Shown here: in pieces, positions 17,617-26,198 of the stretch
Numbering within the stretch: the stretch's first letter is position 1
Layout: each line of letters begins with the position of its first letter
Assembly: GCF_900113935.1 (NCBI RefSeq)
Contig: NZ_FORF01000010.1
Coordinates: 1 to 64,000, forward strand
From: Aquamicrobium aerolatum DSM 21857
Lineage (GTDB): Bacteria; Pseudomonadota; Alphaproteobacteria; Rhizobiales; Rhizobiaceae
Direction: 5' to 3'
DNA: 64,000 nt
The notes under the pieces: generated by a model
Told to the model about the DNA's origin: nothing
The model's database searches: none
Seen by the model: only the letters and a program-made list of their open reading frames with translations
Position numbers and translations under genes: made by a program

Positions 17617-18606
17617 ATGAAGAGAACAACCGCCGACCAACCCCACCGCCCTTGGCTGCGTCTGTTCATCATCGCAGTTGCCGCCGCCCAGACATTGTTC
17701 ATCCTTGCCCAGATCGGCTCAATGGCCCTCGCGCGCCATCTCTGGCTGGCGGATCTTGCGAATTTCATCCGTCTCCATTTGATGATTGTCGGCGTCTCGC
17801 TGGCGCTTCTCGGCCTTTTGCTCCCCGCTCGATCAACGCGCATCGGTGCCGTCGTCGCTTTTGCGGTCGCGGTCGCACCCTATCTGTTGTTGCTGCCCCC
17901 GGCTTCCTATCTCGGCGGCGTCGAAATCAGGATCGTGTCGGCCAATGTTCTGGTTGAGAACCAGCACCCGGAAGACTTCGTTGCCTTGGCGGATGTGCGC
18001 GAGGCGGATGTTCTGGTCCTGCAGGAGATGCGACCCGTCTGGCAGGACCGTCTGATCGAGACAGGCATCTGGGCTCATGAGAGTTCACGCGACTTGCGTT
18101 CCAGAACTGACATGAAGGTGTTCAGCCGCTTTCGGGTGCTGAATGAAACCGTCATATCGGCCGAAAGCGACGATACCGGCGGACGCCACCCGTTGCGGCT
18201 GGAACTGGACGTGGAAGGCCGTACACTGATTGTATACGCCATTCACGCGCAGACGCCGCGCAGTTCGCGGATGTGGCGCGAGCGTACCGCCTATTTTCGC
18301 GATCTGGCTCAGGCCGTCGGCGCCGAGCGTCCGGACGCAGCGGTCATTCTCGTCGGCGACTGGAACACGCCGCCATTCTCGCCCCTCTATAAAGACCTGC
18401 TCGCACAGGTCGGCTATGCGCGCGCAGATGCAAGCCTGGTTCCGCACGCGACTCGATTCAGTCTGCGACTCGCTGCCTTGCCGCAAATCGGCGTGCCGAT
18501 CGATCACATCGTGCTTTCTCCAAATGTCGGGGCGGTTTCGTTGCGAACCAGCGAGAAATTCGGCTCAAATCACCTGGCAATCGTGGCGCGGGTCTCGCTG
18601 CCATAG
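17617..18606 (+). CDS. Membrane-anchored endonuclease/exonuclease/phosphatase (EEP) family protein
   Basis: About 329 residues. Three hydrophobic helices occupy roughly residues 15-95, then an EEP-fold domain follows with the expected motifs: VSANVLVENQ, the metal-binding Glu in VLVLQEM, the IHAQTPR segment, the catalytic GDWNTPP, and C-terminal PIDHIVLS and SNHLAIVA. Such proteins hydrolyse phosphodiesters of nucleic acids or lipids; the real substrate is unknown. I chose the ATG at 17617; a GTG at 17608 would add three residues. It may be co-transcribed with tex. Confidence 0.85.
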   Translation: MKRTTADQPHRPWLRLFIIAVAAAQTLFILAQIGSMALARHLWLADLANFIRLHLMIVGVSLALLGLLLPARSTRIGAVVAFAVAVAPYLLLLPPASYLGGVEIRIVSANVLVENQHPEDFVALADVREADVLVLQEMRPVWQDRLIETGIWAHESSRDLRSRTDMKVFSRFRVLNETVISAESDDTGGRHPLRLELDVEGRTLIVYAIHAQTPRSSRMWRERTAYFRDLAQAVGAERPDAAVILVGDWNTPPFSPLYKDLLAQVGYARADASLVPHATRFSLRLAALPQIGVPIDHIVLSPNVGAVSLRTSEKFGSNHLAIVARVSLP

Positions 18607-18967
18607 CGCCGAATTTGCCGGTTTGGGTCGCTTCGTTGCGTGTCGAATCGTGAAAATCAGCGAAATTGACCGAATTTCCCGCCCGTTTTGCTGTTTTGGG
18701 GCCCGCGCGGGTGTCTCAAGTTAACAGAACCTTACTCGCCCCGTCGAAATCGTGTCTTTTGTGCAACAACGGTTTTGGATCACGCTTCTGCGATTGGTCT
18801 TGGCGCTTGAACGCTGTTGAACGAAGCGTCGGTCCGCGTATTGTCGACATCGAAGAAGGGGCACGCAAGAGCGTCTTTTTCGATGCAGGGGATGGGGCAG
18901 GGAAACGCTGTCCTTCAGCAAATTAATACCCAGACCCAACTATTAACTTTTGACTGGAGGTCAGAAA
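18607..18967 (+). promoter_or_regulatory. Porin upstream region
   Basis: About 360 nt without a gene before the porin. Two features are visible: TTAA-N7-TTAC at 18721-18735, one base off the CtrA consensus, and an optimal ribosome binding site ggagg at 18956-18960, 7 nt before the ATG. An 86-codon open frame inside (18666-18926) has no protein-like character. A long leader would fit a strongly expressed outer membrane protein, but I cannot assign promoter boxes. Confidence 0.35.
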
Positions 18968-19972
18968 ATGAACATTAAGAGCCTTCTTCTCGGCTCCGCA
19001 GTGGCTGCTGTCGCTGTTACCGGCGCTCGCGCTGCAGACGCAATCATCATCGCTGAGCCAGAGCCGCTGGAATACGTTCGCGTTTGCGACACCTACGGCG
19101 TTGGCTACTTCTACATCCCAGGCACCGAAACCTGCCTCCGCATCGGCGGCTGGCTGCGTTACGAAATCCACAAGCGTGACGGCGTTGACGGTTGGGGCAA
19201 GCGCGCTCGTTCGCGTCTTGAGTTCAACACCCGTAACGAATCCGAGCTCGGCACCGTTGCTGGCTACCTGCGCATTGAGCACTCGCACGACGCTCTGACT
19301 GCAGCTGGCGGCGCAGTGATGAACGAGAACTTCCAGTACTCGCTCGGCGTTGGCGGCCTGGAAATGGGTTACCGCGACTCGACCTACACGCGTTGGTTCG
19401 GCTACGGCGGGTTCACCGATGACGGCAACGTCTACGGCTACAACAAGAACCACTACATCAGCTACACCTTCTCGGGTGACGGTTTCACCGGCTTCGTGTC
19501 GATGGACCACGACAACAGCAGCAACTACATGCCTGACCTGGCAGCCGGCGTCGGCGGCAAGTTCGGCAACGTTGAAGCTCTTGCAACCATCGGTTACGAC
19601 GAGAGCCTCGAGTCGGTTGCTCTCCGCGGTAAGCTGACTGCAGACTTCGGTGGCGTGCAGGCTCGCCTCGCAGGCTTCTACGCAAGCCGTACCAACATCG
19701 GTGCAAACCGTTACTGGAACGCTCCGATCTCCAACGGCGGTCTGGCTGAGTGGTCGATCATGGGTGGCCTTCAGGCTCCAGTTGGCGAGCGCACCACTGT
19801 TGCTGTCGACGCTCAGTACTTCGACGGCGGCGACTGGCGCTTCGTTGGTAACGTGAACCACCAGATCGCAACCGGTCTGTCGGCTCTCCTCGAAGTCAAC
19901 CACCGCGTGAACAACGCAGCTGGCGTTCCGGACAGCACCGGCGGCTTCCTGCGCTTCCAGCGTTCGTTCTAA
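18968..19972 (+). CDS. Major outer membrane porin (Omp2b/RopA-type, Porin_2 family)
   Basis: 334 residues. It has a signal peptide of about 22 residues ending ARA, then short alternating strands rich in Gly, Tyr and Asn that end in the C-terminal Phe required for outer membrane assembly (FLRFQRSF). The family signature of Rhizobiales porins is present near the N-terminus (a CDTYGVGYFYIPGTETCLRI stretch with two Cys, then GGWLRYEI). It forms a trimeric channel for small hydrophilic solutes. Codon choice is visibly shifted toward gct, gtt, cgt, aac and ctc compared with neighbours, as expected for a highly expressed gene. Single gene with its own terminator. Confidence 0.93.
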   Translation: MNIKSLLLGSAVAAVAVTGARAADAIIIAEPEPLEYVRVCDTYGVGYFYIPGTETCLRIGGWLRYEIHKRDGVDGWGKRARSRLEFNTRNESELGTVAGYLRIEHSHDALTAAGGAVMNENFQYSLGVGGLEMGYRDSTYTRWFGYGGFTDDGNVYGYNKNHYISYTFSGDGFTGFVSMDHDNSSNYMPDLAAGVGGKFGNVEALATIGYDESLESVALRGKLTADFGGVQARLAGFYASRTNIGANRYWNAPISNGGLAEWSIMGGLQAPVGERTTVAVDAQYFDGGDWRFVGNVNHQIATGLSALLEVNHRVNNAAGVPDSTGGFLRFQRSF

Positions 19973-19996
19973 TCAGCTGATCAGTTGATTTGAGGG

Positions 19997-20027
19997 AAAG
20001 CCCGGCTTCAAGCCGGGCTTTTTCTTT
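19997..20027 (+). terminator. Rho-independent terminator of the porin gene
   Basis: A hairpin made of aaagcccggc and gccgggcttt with a short ttcaa loop is followed by a T-rich run (ttttcttt), 25 nt after the porin stop. Textbook form. Confidence 0.9.
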
Positions 20028-20054
20028 TGGGGCCTGTCGCCCTTGAGCGATCAA

Positions 20055-20115
20055 GCATGTCTCCCGAAAGTGAAAACCGGTTTCCGGGCAGCCACAGCGA
20101 CGCGTTTTAGGGCGA
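20055..20115. repeat. Dispersed palindromic repeat, copy 2 (degenerate right half)
   Basis: gcatgtctcccgaaagtg is followed by aaaaccggtttccggg; the right arm diverges and runs into a gcgacgcgttttaggg stretch similar to the block after copy 1. It lies between the porin terminator and the transglycosylase terminator. Confidence 0.65.
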
Positions 20116-20215
20116 AGACGTTGGCGAGTGCGCGCCAAACAGCCACGCAAGTCACCCGCATCCCTGAAACGACGCGTTTTTTCAGTCACTGCTGTCGCGC
20201 TTCCATGCGCACATA

Positions 20216-20249
20216 AAAAAACTCCGGAACCGGCGGGTTCCAGAGTTTT
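20216..20249 (-). terminator. Rho-independent terminator of the lytic transglycosylase gene
   Basis: Reading the minus strand: an imperfect stem with ggaacc / ggttcc at its heart (20226-20231 and 20236-20241), extended by actc/gagt pairs, followed by a run of seven T. It sits about 25 nt beyond the stop of the minus-strand gene. Confidence 0.85.
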
Positions 20250-20271
20250 CTCTTTCCGGGAAAGCTGATTG

Positions 20272-22380
20272 TCAGCGACGTCCGTGGATCAGGTCGGTCG
20301 TGATGTCGATCTGTCCGGTCAGGCGCATCTTGTACACCTGATAGTTTTCCATCACTCGCTGGACGTAGGTCCGGGTTTCCGTGAACGGAATGCGCTCGAT
20401 CCAGTCGACTACCGCGTCGATATTCTTGCCGCGTGGGTCACCGTAGCGCTCGATCCACTGCTGCGCCCGGCGTGGTCCGGCGTTGTAACCGGCAAAGGTC
20501 AGGATGTAGGAGCCGTTGAACCGGGACAATTGCTCGTCGAGATAGTGCGAGCCGAGCGTCGCATTATAGGCGGCGTCCGTGGTCAGGCGAGCGGGTGAAT
20601 AGCTGAGCCCGGCCTTGCGCGCCATGTCCTTTGCCGTGCCCGGCATCAGCTGAAGCAGGCCGAGCGCTCCGACGCCAGACTTCGCCGCGATGTTGAACTC
20701 GCTCTCCTGGCGCGCGATCGAATAGGCGAGGGCCTTGCCAGCGCCGTTGATATTGGCATTTGCCGGAATCGCTCCGAGTGGATGCGCCAGCGCGCCGACA
20801 TTCAGCCCACGGCTTGCGGCCCATTTTCCGACGCGCAGCGCGAGGAAATGGTTTCCCTGCCGCTCGGCCATCACAGCCAGCAGCGCCAGTTCGCCGACAT
20901 TGGTGAGTTCCTGCGCCATGCCGCGGTAGAGACTGTCCGCGCGGCGGGCGTGGCCGGCTTGTTCGAGCCGGCGAATCGCCTGCACCGCCTGACGGCTTTC
21001 GAAATTGCGGCGGTCCGCATCGCTGGGGGCGGGAAAGCCAGCGGGGATCGTCTTGCGCCCGAGCTTTTCTGCCGCCAGCTGGCCGTAGAATGCCGTGCCA
21101 TAATTCGCCGCCCGCTCATAATACTGACGCGCGTTTCCGGGGCCGCCCGCTTCTGCCGCACGGCCAAGCCAGTAGTAGGCGCGCGAAAGCGAGATCGGCC
21201 CGTCGGCGATTTCGGCAATTCTTGCAAAGTGGCGTGCGCCGGTGCGCGCATCGCCGGCTCCGCGCAAGGCATACCAGCCCGCATGAAATTCGGCGTCGAC
21301 AGCCATCGACGGGCTTTCGGCAGCATGCGCGGCGGCCAGCTTGTAGGCGGTGGATGCGTCTCCGAGATCGAGCAATTCGCGCGACAGAACCCGTCGTTCC
21401 ACCCACCACTGGTCGGGATCGACGAGAGATGCAGCGTCCTTTGGTGCTTTCAGCATCACCGCAGCCGCTTCGCGATGCTTTTCGTTGCGACGCAATTGGC
21501 GGGCTTGTGCAAACAGGAACGCTGCCCCGCGCTGTGCCTTGGGCACCGCGTTCAGCAGGCTGTTTGCGTTCTTTTCGTTGCGGGTGACAGCGGCGAAAGC
21601 TTTCGCCAGTTCACGAGCACCTGCCAGTCCGGCCACGCGGTCTGCGGAAGAGAGGCGGTCGCTATAAAGCATGCGCTCCATGCGAAAGCGATGATCGGCG
21701 GTCGGGATGATCTTGCCGAATTCGCGGATGATGGCCTGCTCTTCAGCGGCTTCCAGCCTCGCGGTTCGCCAGAAGGGAGACAGGACGGCACGCGCGGCCT
21801 GAGGATTGCCCACCGCTGCGTGAGATCTTGCAAGGATGATCGCGCCCTGAATGGTCTGCGGCTTCGTGTTGCCAAAGGCGCTCAGAGCCACGCGCGGTCC
21901 GACATTTTCTTTGAGCATCGCGCGTTCGGAGTTTGCGCGCAGGGTTGCCATGCCGGGCCAGCCGGCCAGCACCGATGCCGCCTCGGCGATTTCACCGCTG
22001 GACACCGCATCATTGCCGGAGGTCGCAATCGACCAGGTCAGGATATGCCGGTCGAGCGAGTTGCGCGAAAGGCTGTCGCGCACCTGCCGTGCGCGTGAAA
22101 TATTGCCCGATGCCACGGCGTCGAGGCCGTTCTTCAGCTGCGCGATACTCCCGCCGGTGATCAGGTTCATCGGGTTGGCAGCCATCGAAGGCGCGGCGAA
22201 GGCCGAAACCGAGCCGGTCTTGATCGCCTTGTCGATCGCAAGGGTTCTCGTGCTCGCGTTGGGCCGTTCAAAGGGAATCGGTCCGTTGCCCGGCAGGGCG
22301 ACGTCGCCGAATGCCAGGTTCGGTGCCAAAAGGAGCGTCAGGCCTGCTAGCGAGGCTCGGGCGCGGGTGTTGCCTACCAT
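20272..22380 (-). CDS. Soluble lytic murein transglycosylase (Slt70-like)
   Basis: 702 residues. A signal peptide (hydrophobic LAGLTLLLAPNLAFG) is followed by a long alpha-helical superhelix of TPR-like repeats through the middle. The C-terminal SLT catalytic domain spans about residues 555-670: the catalytic Glu (Glu559) in ARQESEFN, GALGLLQLMPGTAKDMARK, and TFAGYNAGPRRAQQWIERYG. It cleaves peptidoglycan glycan strands to 1,6-anhydro products in the periplasm. It is divergent from dapA, with the intervening 243 nt holding both promoters, and has its own terminator. Confidence 0.92.
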   Translation of the reverse strand: MVGNTRARASLAGLTLLLAPNLAFGDVALPGNGPIPFERPNASTRTLAIDKAIKTGSVSAFAAPSMAANPMNLITGGSIAQLKNGLDAVASGNISRARQVRDSLSRNSLDRHILTWSIATSGNDAVSSGEIAEAASVLAGWPGMATLRANSERAMLKENVGPRVALSAFGNTKPQTIQGAIILARSHAAVGNPQAARAVLSPFWRTARLEAAEEQAIIREFGKIIPTADHRFRMERMLYSDRLSSADRVAGLAGARELAKAFAAVTRNEKNANSLLNAVPKAQRGAAFLFAQARQLRRNEKHREAAAVMLKAPKDAASLVDPDQWWVERRVLSRELLDLGDASTAYKLAAAHAAESPSMAVDAEFHAGWYALRGAGDARTGARHFARIAEIADGPISLSRAYYWLGRAAEAGGPGNARQYYERAANYGTAFYGQLAAEKLGRKTIPAGFPAPSDADRRNFESRQAVQAIRRLEQAGHARRADSLYRGMAQELTNVGELALLAVMAERQGNHFLALRVGKWAASRGLNVGALAHPLGAIPANANINGAGKALAYSIARQESEFNIAAKSGVGALGLLQLMPGTAKDMARKAGLSYSPARLTTDAAYNATLGSHYLDEQLSRFNGSYILTFAGYNAGPRRAQQWIERYGDPRGKNIDAVVDWIERIPFTETRTYVQRVMENYQVYKMRLTGQIDITTDLIHGRR

Positions 22381-22623
22381 GTGACGTCTATCCCTGTTCC
22401 ATACAGCTTACATTGAGGATGGGCGTTCAGCGAGCCTAGTTGCGTCGGATGAATACAACGTAAATGAATGGTTATCGTTGGCGATTGTTTTGTCTGTATC
22501 GCAAGGGCAGAGGAACTTGCCCGTCTTTGGTGTCAAGACTATGGTGCGCGGCCCCGCCATAGGATAAAAGCTGCGGGTTATCGCTGTCATCATTGCCCGT
22601 CGGGCATTCCCAGGAGTTTCGTC

Positions 22624-23505
22624 ATGTTCAGAGGGTCATATACCGCGCTCGTCACGCCATTTTCGCGAGACGGTGCCCTGGACAAAGACGCCTTCTGCAA
22701 GTTGGTCGAATGGCAGATCGCGGAAGGCACCAACGGGCTGGTCCCGGTTGGGACCACGGGCGAGTCGCCGACACTGACGCATGAGGAACACCGCGAGGTC
22801 GTGAAGCTCTGCGTCGAGGTCGCTGCCGGCCGCGTTCCGGTGATTGCAGGCGCAGGCTCGAACAATACGACGGAAGCCGTTTCGCTGGCAAAGTATGCCG
22901 AAAGCGTTGGCGCTGACGGAGCGCTTGTCGTGACGCCTTACTACAACAAGCCGACTCAGCGTGGGCTTTACGCGCACTTTGCCGCTGTCGCGAAGGCGAT
23001 TTCGATCCCGATCATCATCTACAACATTCCGCCACGCTCGATCGTCGACATGAGCCCGGAGACGATGGGCCAACTGGCCAACGACTTTTCCAACATCGTC
23101 GGTGTCAAGGATGCGACCGGCAAGATCGAGCGTGTGTCCGAGCAGCGCATCACCTGCGGCACGTCCTTTATCCAGCTCTCGGGCGAGGATGCTTCGGCGC
23201 TTGGCTTCAATGCGCATGGCGGTGTCGGCGCGATTTCCGTGACCGCAAACGTTGCGCCGCGCCTGTGCTCGCAGTTCCAGATTGCGTCGCTCGCTGGCGA
23301 GCGCGACAAGGCGCTGGAGTTGCAGGATCGTCTGATGCCGCTGCACAAGGCGCTGTTTATCGAGCCGGGTCTGTGCGGCACCAAATACGCCCTTTCGCGC
23401 CTCGGCAAGGTTGAAAACACGGTCCGCTCGCCGTTGCTGCCGATCGAGGCATCGACGCAGGAGCGCATCGACGCGGCGCTCGTTCATGCCGGCCTGTTGA
23501 ACTGA
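22624..23505 (+). CDS. dapA: 4-hydroxy-tetrahydrodipicolinate synthase
   Basis: 293 residues, the TIM-barrel DapA length. It condenses pyruvate with aspartate semialdehyde at the branch point of lysine and diaminopimelate synthesis. Motifs: [40 protein letters not shown] with the conserved Tyr, and the Schiff-base Lys in GVKDATG (Lys162). Start: ATG at 22624 with aggag at 22612-22616. smpB follows after 25 nt, so the two are probably co-transcribed. Confidence 0.95.
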   Translation: MFRGSYTALVTPFSRDGALDKDAFCKLVEWQIAEGTNGLVPVGTTGESPTLTHEEHREVVKLCVEVAAGRVPVIAGAGSNNTTEAVSLAKYAESVGADGALVVTPYYNKPTQRGLYAHFAAVAKAISIPIIIYNIPPRSIVDMSPETMGQLANDFSNIVGVKDATGKIERVSEQRITCGTSFIQLSGEDASALGFNAHGGVGAISVTANVAPRLCSQFQIASLAGERDKALELQDRLMPLHKALFIEPGLCGTKYALSRLGKVENTVRSPLLPIEASTQERIDAALVHAGLLN

Positions 23506-23530
23506 CACAGGACTTAACCATCTAAGCGAC

Positions 23531-24013
23531 ATGGCTCAGCAGAAGAAAAACACGTCGACCAACGGCAAGACCGTTTCCGAAAATCGCAAGGCTCGCTTTT
23601 CCTACGAGGTGCTCGAGACCTACGAGGCGGGCATTGTGCTGACCGGAACCGAGGTCAAGTCGCTGCGTCAGGGCCAGGCCAACATCCAGGAATCCTACGC
23701 CTCTGTGGAGGGCGGGGAGATCTGGCTGATCAATTCCTATTTGCCGGAATATCTGCAAGGCAATCGCTTCAATCACGAGCCGCGCCGTCGCCGCAAACTT
23801 CTTCTGAAGAAGAAGGAGATGGCCAAACTTGCCCAGGCGGTTCACCGCGACGGCATGACCATGGTCCCGCTCAAGATCTTCTTCACCGAGAAGGGCAGGG
23901 CCAAGCTCCTTCTGGCGGTCGCGCGCGGCAAGAAGCTGCACGACAAGCGCGAGACCGAAAAGCAGCGCGACTGGTCACGCGAGAAGTCGCGGCTGTTGAA
24001 GGAACGAGGGTAG
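23531..24013 (+). CDS. smpB: tmRNA-binding protein SmpB
   Basis: 160 residues with the SmpB beta-barrel motifs ([59 protein letters not shown]) and the basic C-terminal tail ([20 protein letters not shown]) that enters the ribosomal A site. It works with tmRNA to rescue stalled ribosomes. No ssrA gene is seen in the window. The stop lies at the first base of a tandem repeat. Confidence 0.96.
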   Translation: MAQQKKNTSTNGKTVSENRKARFSYEVLETYEAGIVLTGTEVKSLRQGQANIQESYASVEGGEIWLINSYLPEYLQGNRFNHEPRRRRKLLLKKKEMAKLAQAVHRDGMTMVPLKIFFTEKGRAKLLLAVARGKKLHDKRETEKQRDWSREKSRLLKERG

Positions 24014-24117
24014 GAATAGGGGAATAGGGGAATAGGGGAATAGGGTTGCCTTCCTCCCCGGCCGGTATTTCTTTTACTCCCTTACTCCCTTACTCCCTTA
24101 CTCCCTTACTCCCTTAT
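24013..24117. repeat. Two 8-nt tandem arrays between smpB and the uracil-DNA glycosylase gene
   Basis: The first array is about four copies of gggaatag (about 24014-24046); the second is about six copies of ttactccc (about 24075-24115). The units are close to reverse complements: pairing gggaatag with the second array gives six Watson-Crick pairs, one G-U and one A-C mismatch per unit, so both transcripts could form a long hairpin. The second array covers the last codons of the minus-strand gene that ends at 24098. Confidence 0.85.
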
Positions 24118-24769
24118 CCAGATACTCCCGAACACTCTCAAACACGCTGACGAACATTTCTTCCGTCAGCTTTCCGGTGTTCGTATTGTATCGCGAGCAG
24201 TGATAGCTGGAGAACAGGCGGATGCCGGCGGCGTCGTGTTCTGCGCCATGTCCGAAGGAATAGCTGGCGACCCGCAGCCCCAGCGCGCGCACGGTTGACT
24301 GGTGCGCAATCGTGCCCAGGGTGACGATCGCCCGAAGGTTCGGATAGCGCTGGATCGTCGGCGTCAGGAATGTGCGGCACGTGGAAATCTCGGCGCCGAC
24401 CGGCTTGTTCTCCGGCGGAACGCACCGCACCGCATTGGTCAGCGCGGTCTCGATCAGCTGGACCCCATCGTCCGGGCGGGCATCGAAGTTTCCGCTGGAA
24501 AAGCCAAACCTCTTCAGCGTCGCGTAGAGAAGGTCGCCGGCATAGTCTCCGGTAAAGGGCCGCCCGGTCCGATTGGCTCCGCGCAAACCCGGCGCCAGAC
24601 CGACGATCAACAGCTTTACCCGATCATCGCCTTCGTTTGCCGTAAATGTCGGCACCGGCCCATTGAACCAGTCAGGCTCGCGCGCGCGCCACAAGGCGAT
24701 GAAGTCGTGCAGGCGCGGGCAAAGGTTGCAGTCATGCGATGGTTCTGGGCCGGCAAGTAAGGCTGTCAT
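24098..24769 (-). CDS. Uracil-DNA glycosylase, family 5-like (UDGb)
   Basis: 223 residues. It removes uracil or deaminated bases from DNA. The motifs fit the thermostable-type or family 5 enzymes: VGLAPGLRGANRTGRPFTGD (motif 1 lacks the family 1 Asp), TNAVRCVPPENKP, and the second active-site loop FSSYHCSRYNTNTG. CNLCPRL near residue 15 may be part of an iron-sulfur cluster site as in related families. It overlaps the start of nothing downstream, but its own ATG overlaps the stop of the NYN gene by 4 nt. Its C-terminal residues (KGVRE) are encoded by the ttactccc array. Confidence 0.87.
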   Translation of the reverse strand: MTALLAGPEPSHDCNLCPRLHDFIALWRAREPDWFNGPVPTFTANEGDDRVKLLIVGLAPGLRGANRTGRPFTGDYAGDLLYATLKRFGFSSGNFDARPDDGVQLIETALTNAVRCVPPENKPVGAEISTCRTFLTPTIQRYPNLRAIVTLGTIAHQSTVRALGLRVASYSFGHGAEHDAAGIRLFSSYHCSRYNTNTGKLTEEMFVSVFESVREYLDKGVRE

Positions 24770-25350
24770 TGGGTGGAATCGTCGTCCTCATCGTCAGGAT
24801 CTGCGCGCCGCACGGAGCGCTCGTTGAGATCGCGCCCAACCTCGCCTTTCAATGAGAGAAGGTCAATGAAATGGTCAGCCTGCCGACGCAGATCGTCCGA
24901 GATCATCGGCGGCTGCGAGGCAATGGTCGATACGACGGACACCTTGCGCCCCTTGCGCTGGAGCGCTTCCACGAGCGTGCGGAAATCGCCATCGCCGGAG
25001 AAGATCACGTAATGATCGATATGCGGTGCCAGTTCGAGCGCATCGACGGCAAGCTCGATGTCCATATTGCCCTTGATCTTGCGCCGTCCGGTTGCGTCAG
25101 TGAATTCCCTGGCGGGCTTGGTGACGACGACATAACCGTTGTAGTCGAGCCAGTCGATCAGCGGTCGTATCGAGGAATATTCCTGATCTTCCACCAGCGC
25201 CGTGTAGTAATAGGCGCGCAACAGGTAGCCCTTGTCCTGAAAGTGGGAGAGGAGCTTTCGATAGTCGATGTCAAATCCAAGTGCTCTGGAGGTCGCGTAT
25301 AGATTTGCACCGTCAATAAACAAGGCGATCTTTTCTCGCGGATCAAACAT
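24766..25350 (-). CDS. NYN-domain (LabA/DUF88-type) putative nuclease
   Basis: 194 residues. The PIN-like NYN fold is visible with its conserved acidic residues: ALFIDGANLYATSR at the N-terminus, KGNMDIELAVDAL in the middle, and the FSGDGDFRTLVEAL motif near residue 118. An acidic, disordered tail follows (DPDDEDDDSTQ). NYN proteins are predicted metal-dependent RNases; LabA in cyanobacteria acts in circadian output. Overlap with the glycosylase gene suggests a two-gene operon joining a predicted RNase to a DNA repair enzyme. Confidence 0.86.
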   Translation of the reverse strand: MFDPREKIALFIDGANLYATSRALGFDIDYRKLLSHFQDKGYLLRAYYYTALVEDQEYSSIRPLIDWLDYNGYVVVTKPAREFTDATGRRKIKGNMDIELAVDALELAPHIDHYVIFSGDGDFRTLVEALQRKGRKVSVVSTIASQPPMISDDLRRQADHFIDLLSLKGEVGRDLNERSVRRADPDDEDDDSTQ

Positions 25351-25690
25351 GATGAAAATCCCTTGGCGCTAAAATACTACTGGATAGCTGGTATTTTAGG
25401 CTATTCCATGGACATCATGCGCATGCCACCAGTTTTTCGATCACATTTTTGAGAAATCGACACCGCGTCCGGCAATCGCTGTGCCGCAATCGTCAAGCGC
25501 GCAAACAACTGCTATGATGCGCTGACAATATTTTGGAACTCTGTGCCGGTCGCGTGAGTTTCAATGTTGATTTTCGCAAAATGCGGCATTGTCAAAGGGG
25601 ATTGACGATTCAACGCGCTTGTGTTTTGGGCGCGCTCGCGTTATTCACCGGCAAACTCTCTGACAATTCCACGAATGAAAGGGGCACCAA
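25351..25690. promoter_or_regulatory. Divergent NYN/rpoZ intergenic region with inverted repeat
   Basis: 340 nt with no gene. A perfect 9-bp inverted repeat, ctaaaatac at 25369-25377 and gtattttag at 25391-25399 around a 13-nt gap, lies just upstream of the NYN gene start and could be an operator for it. The rpoZ side has a strong ribosome binding site (gaaagggg, 25677-25684). Confidence 0.45.
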
Positions 25691-26086
25691 ATGGCCCGCG
25701 TTACTGTTGAGGATTGCATCGACAAGGTCGAGAACCGTTTCGAGCTGGTTCTCCTCGCTGGACATCGCGCCCGTCTGATCTCCCAGGGCGCTCCGATCAC
25801 GATCGACCGCGACAACGACAAGAACCCGGTCGTTGCATTGCGTGAGATTGCCGACGAGACGCTGTCGCCCGGCGACCTCAAGGAAGATCTCATTCATTCG
25901 CTCCAGAAGCACGTCGAAGTCGACGAGCCGGAAGCACCGGACGCGCCGGTTATCGCTGACGCGACCGTCGGTATTTCCTCCGAGATTGAGGAAGAAGAGA
26001 ACATCGTGTTCGACCGCATGACCGAAGAAGACCTCCTGGCCGGCATCGAAGGTCTCGTCGCGCCCGAGAAAAGCGACGATTTCTGA
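25691..26086 (+). CDS. rpoZ: DNA-directed RNA polymerase omega subunit
   Basis: 131 residues. [20 protein letters not shown] followed by [15 protein letters not shown] is the omega core, which helps fold and hold the beta' subunit and is a ppGpp contact point in proteobacteria. The C-terminal half is acidic, as in other Rhizobiales. It sits directly before rsh, the usual order linking polymerase omega with the stringent response enzyme. Confidence 0.96.
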   Translation: MARVTVEDCIDKVENRFELVLLAGHRARLISQGAPITIDRDNDKNPVVALREIADETLSPGDLKEDLIHSLQKHVEVDEPEAPDAPVIADATVGISSEIEEEENIVFDRMTEEDLLAGIEGLVAPEKSDDF

Positions 26087-26136
26087 TCGCTGGACCAGCA
26101 ATCGCCACTTTATCATCGGCGATTTCATGGCTATCT

Positions 26137-26177
26137 AAAACATGCGTCACACAATCCGTGCGGCGCATGTTTTCATT
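26137..26177 (+). terminator. Hairpin terminator between rpoZ and rsh
   Basis: A 10-bp perfect stem, aaaacatgcg at 26137-26146 and cgcatgtttt at 26164-26173, is followed by a short T-rich tail (tttcattt). It lies 50 nt after the rpoZ stop and 22 nt before the rsh start. It may terminate rpoZ transcripts or attenuate read-through into rsh. Confidence 0.6.
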
Positions 26178-26198
26178 TGAATGACAGGAAGAGCGCCC

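Noticed and set aside
18666-18926. 86-codon frame upstream of the porin
   Set aside because: Its composition is not protein-like and it overlaps the expected porin promoter region.
24014-24117. Possible CRISPR or minisatellite with regulatory protein
   Set aside because: Unit length of 8 nt and no spacers exclude CRISPR; it is treated as a simple tandem array.
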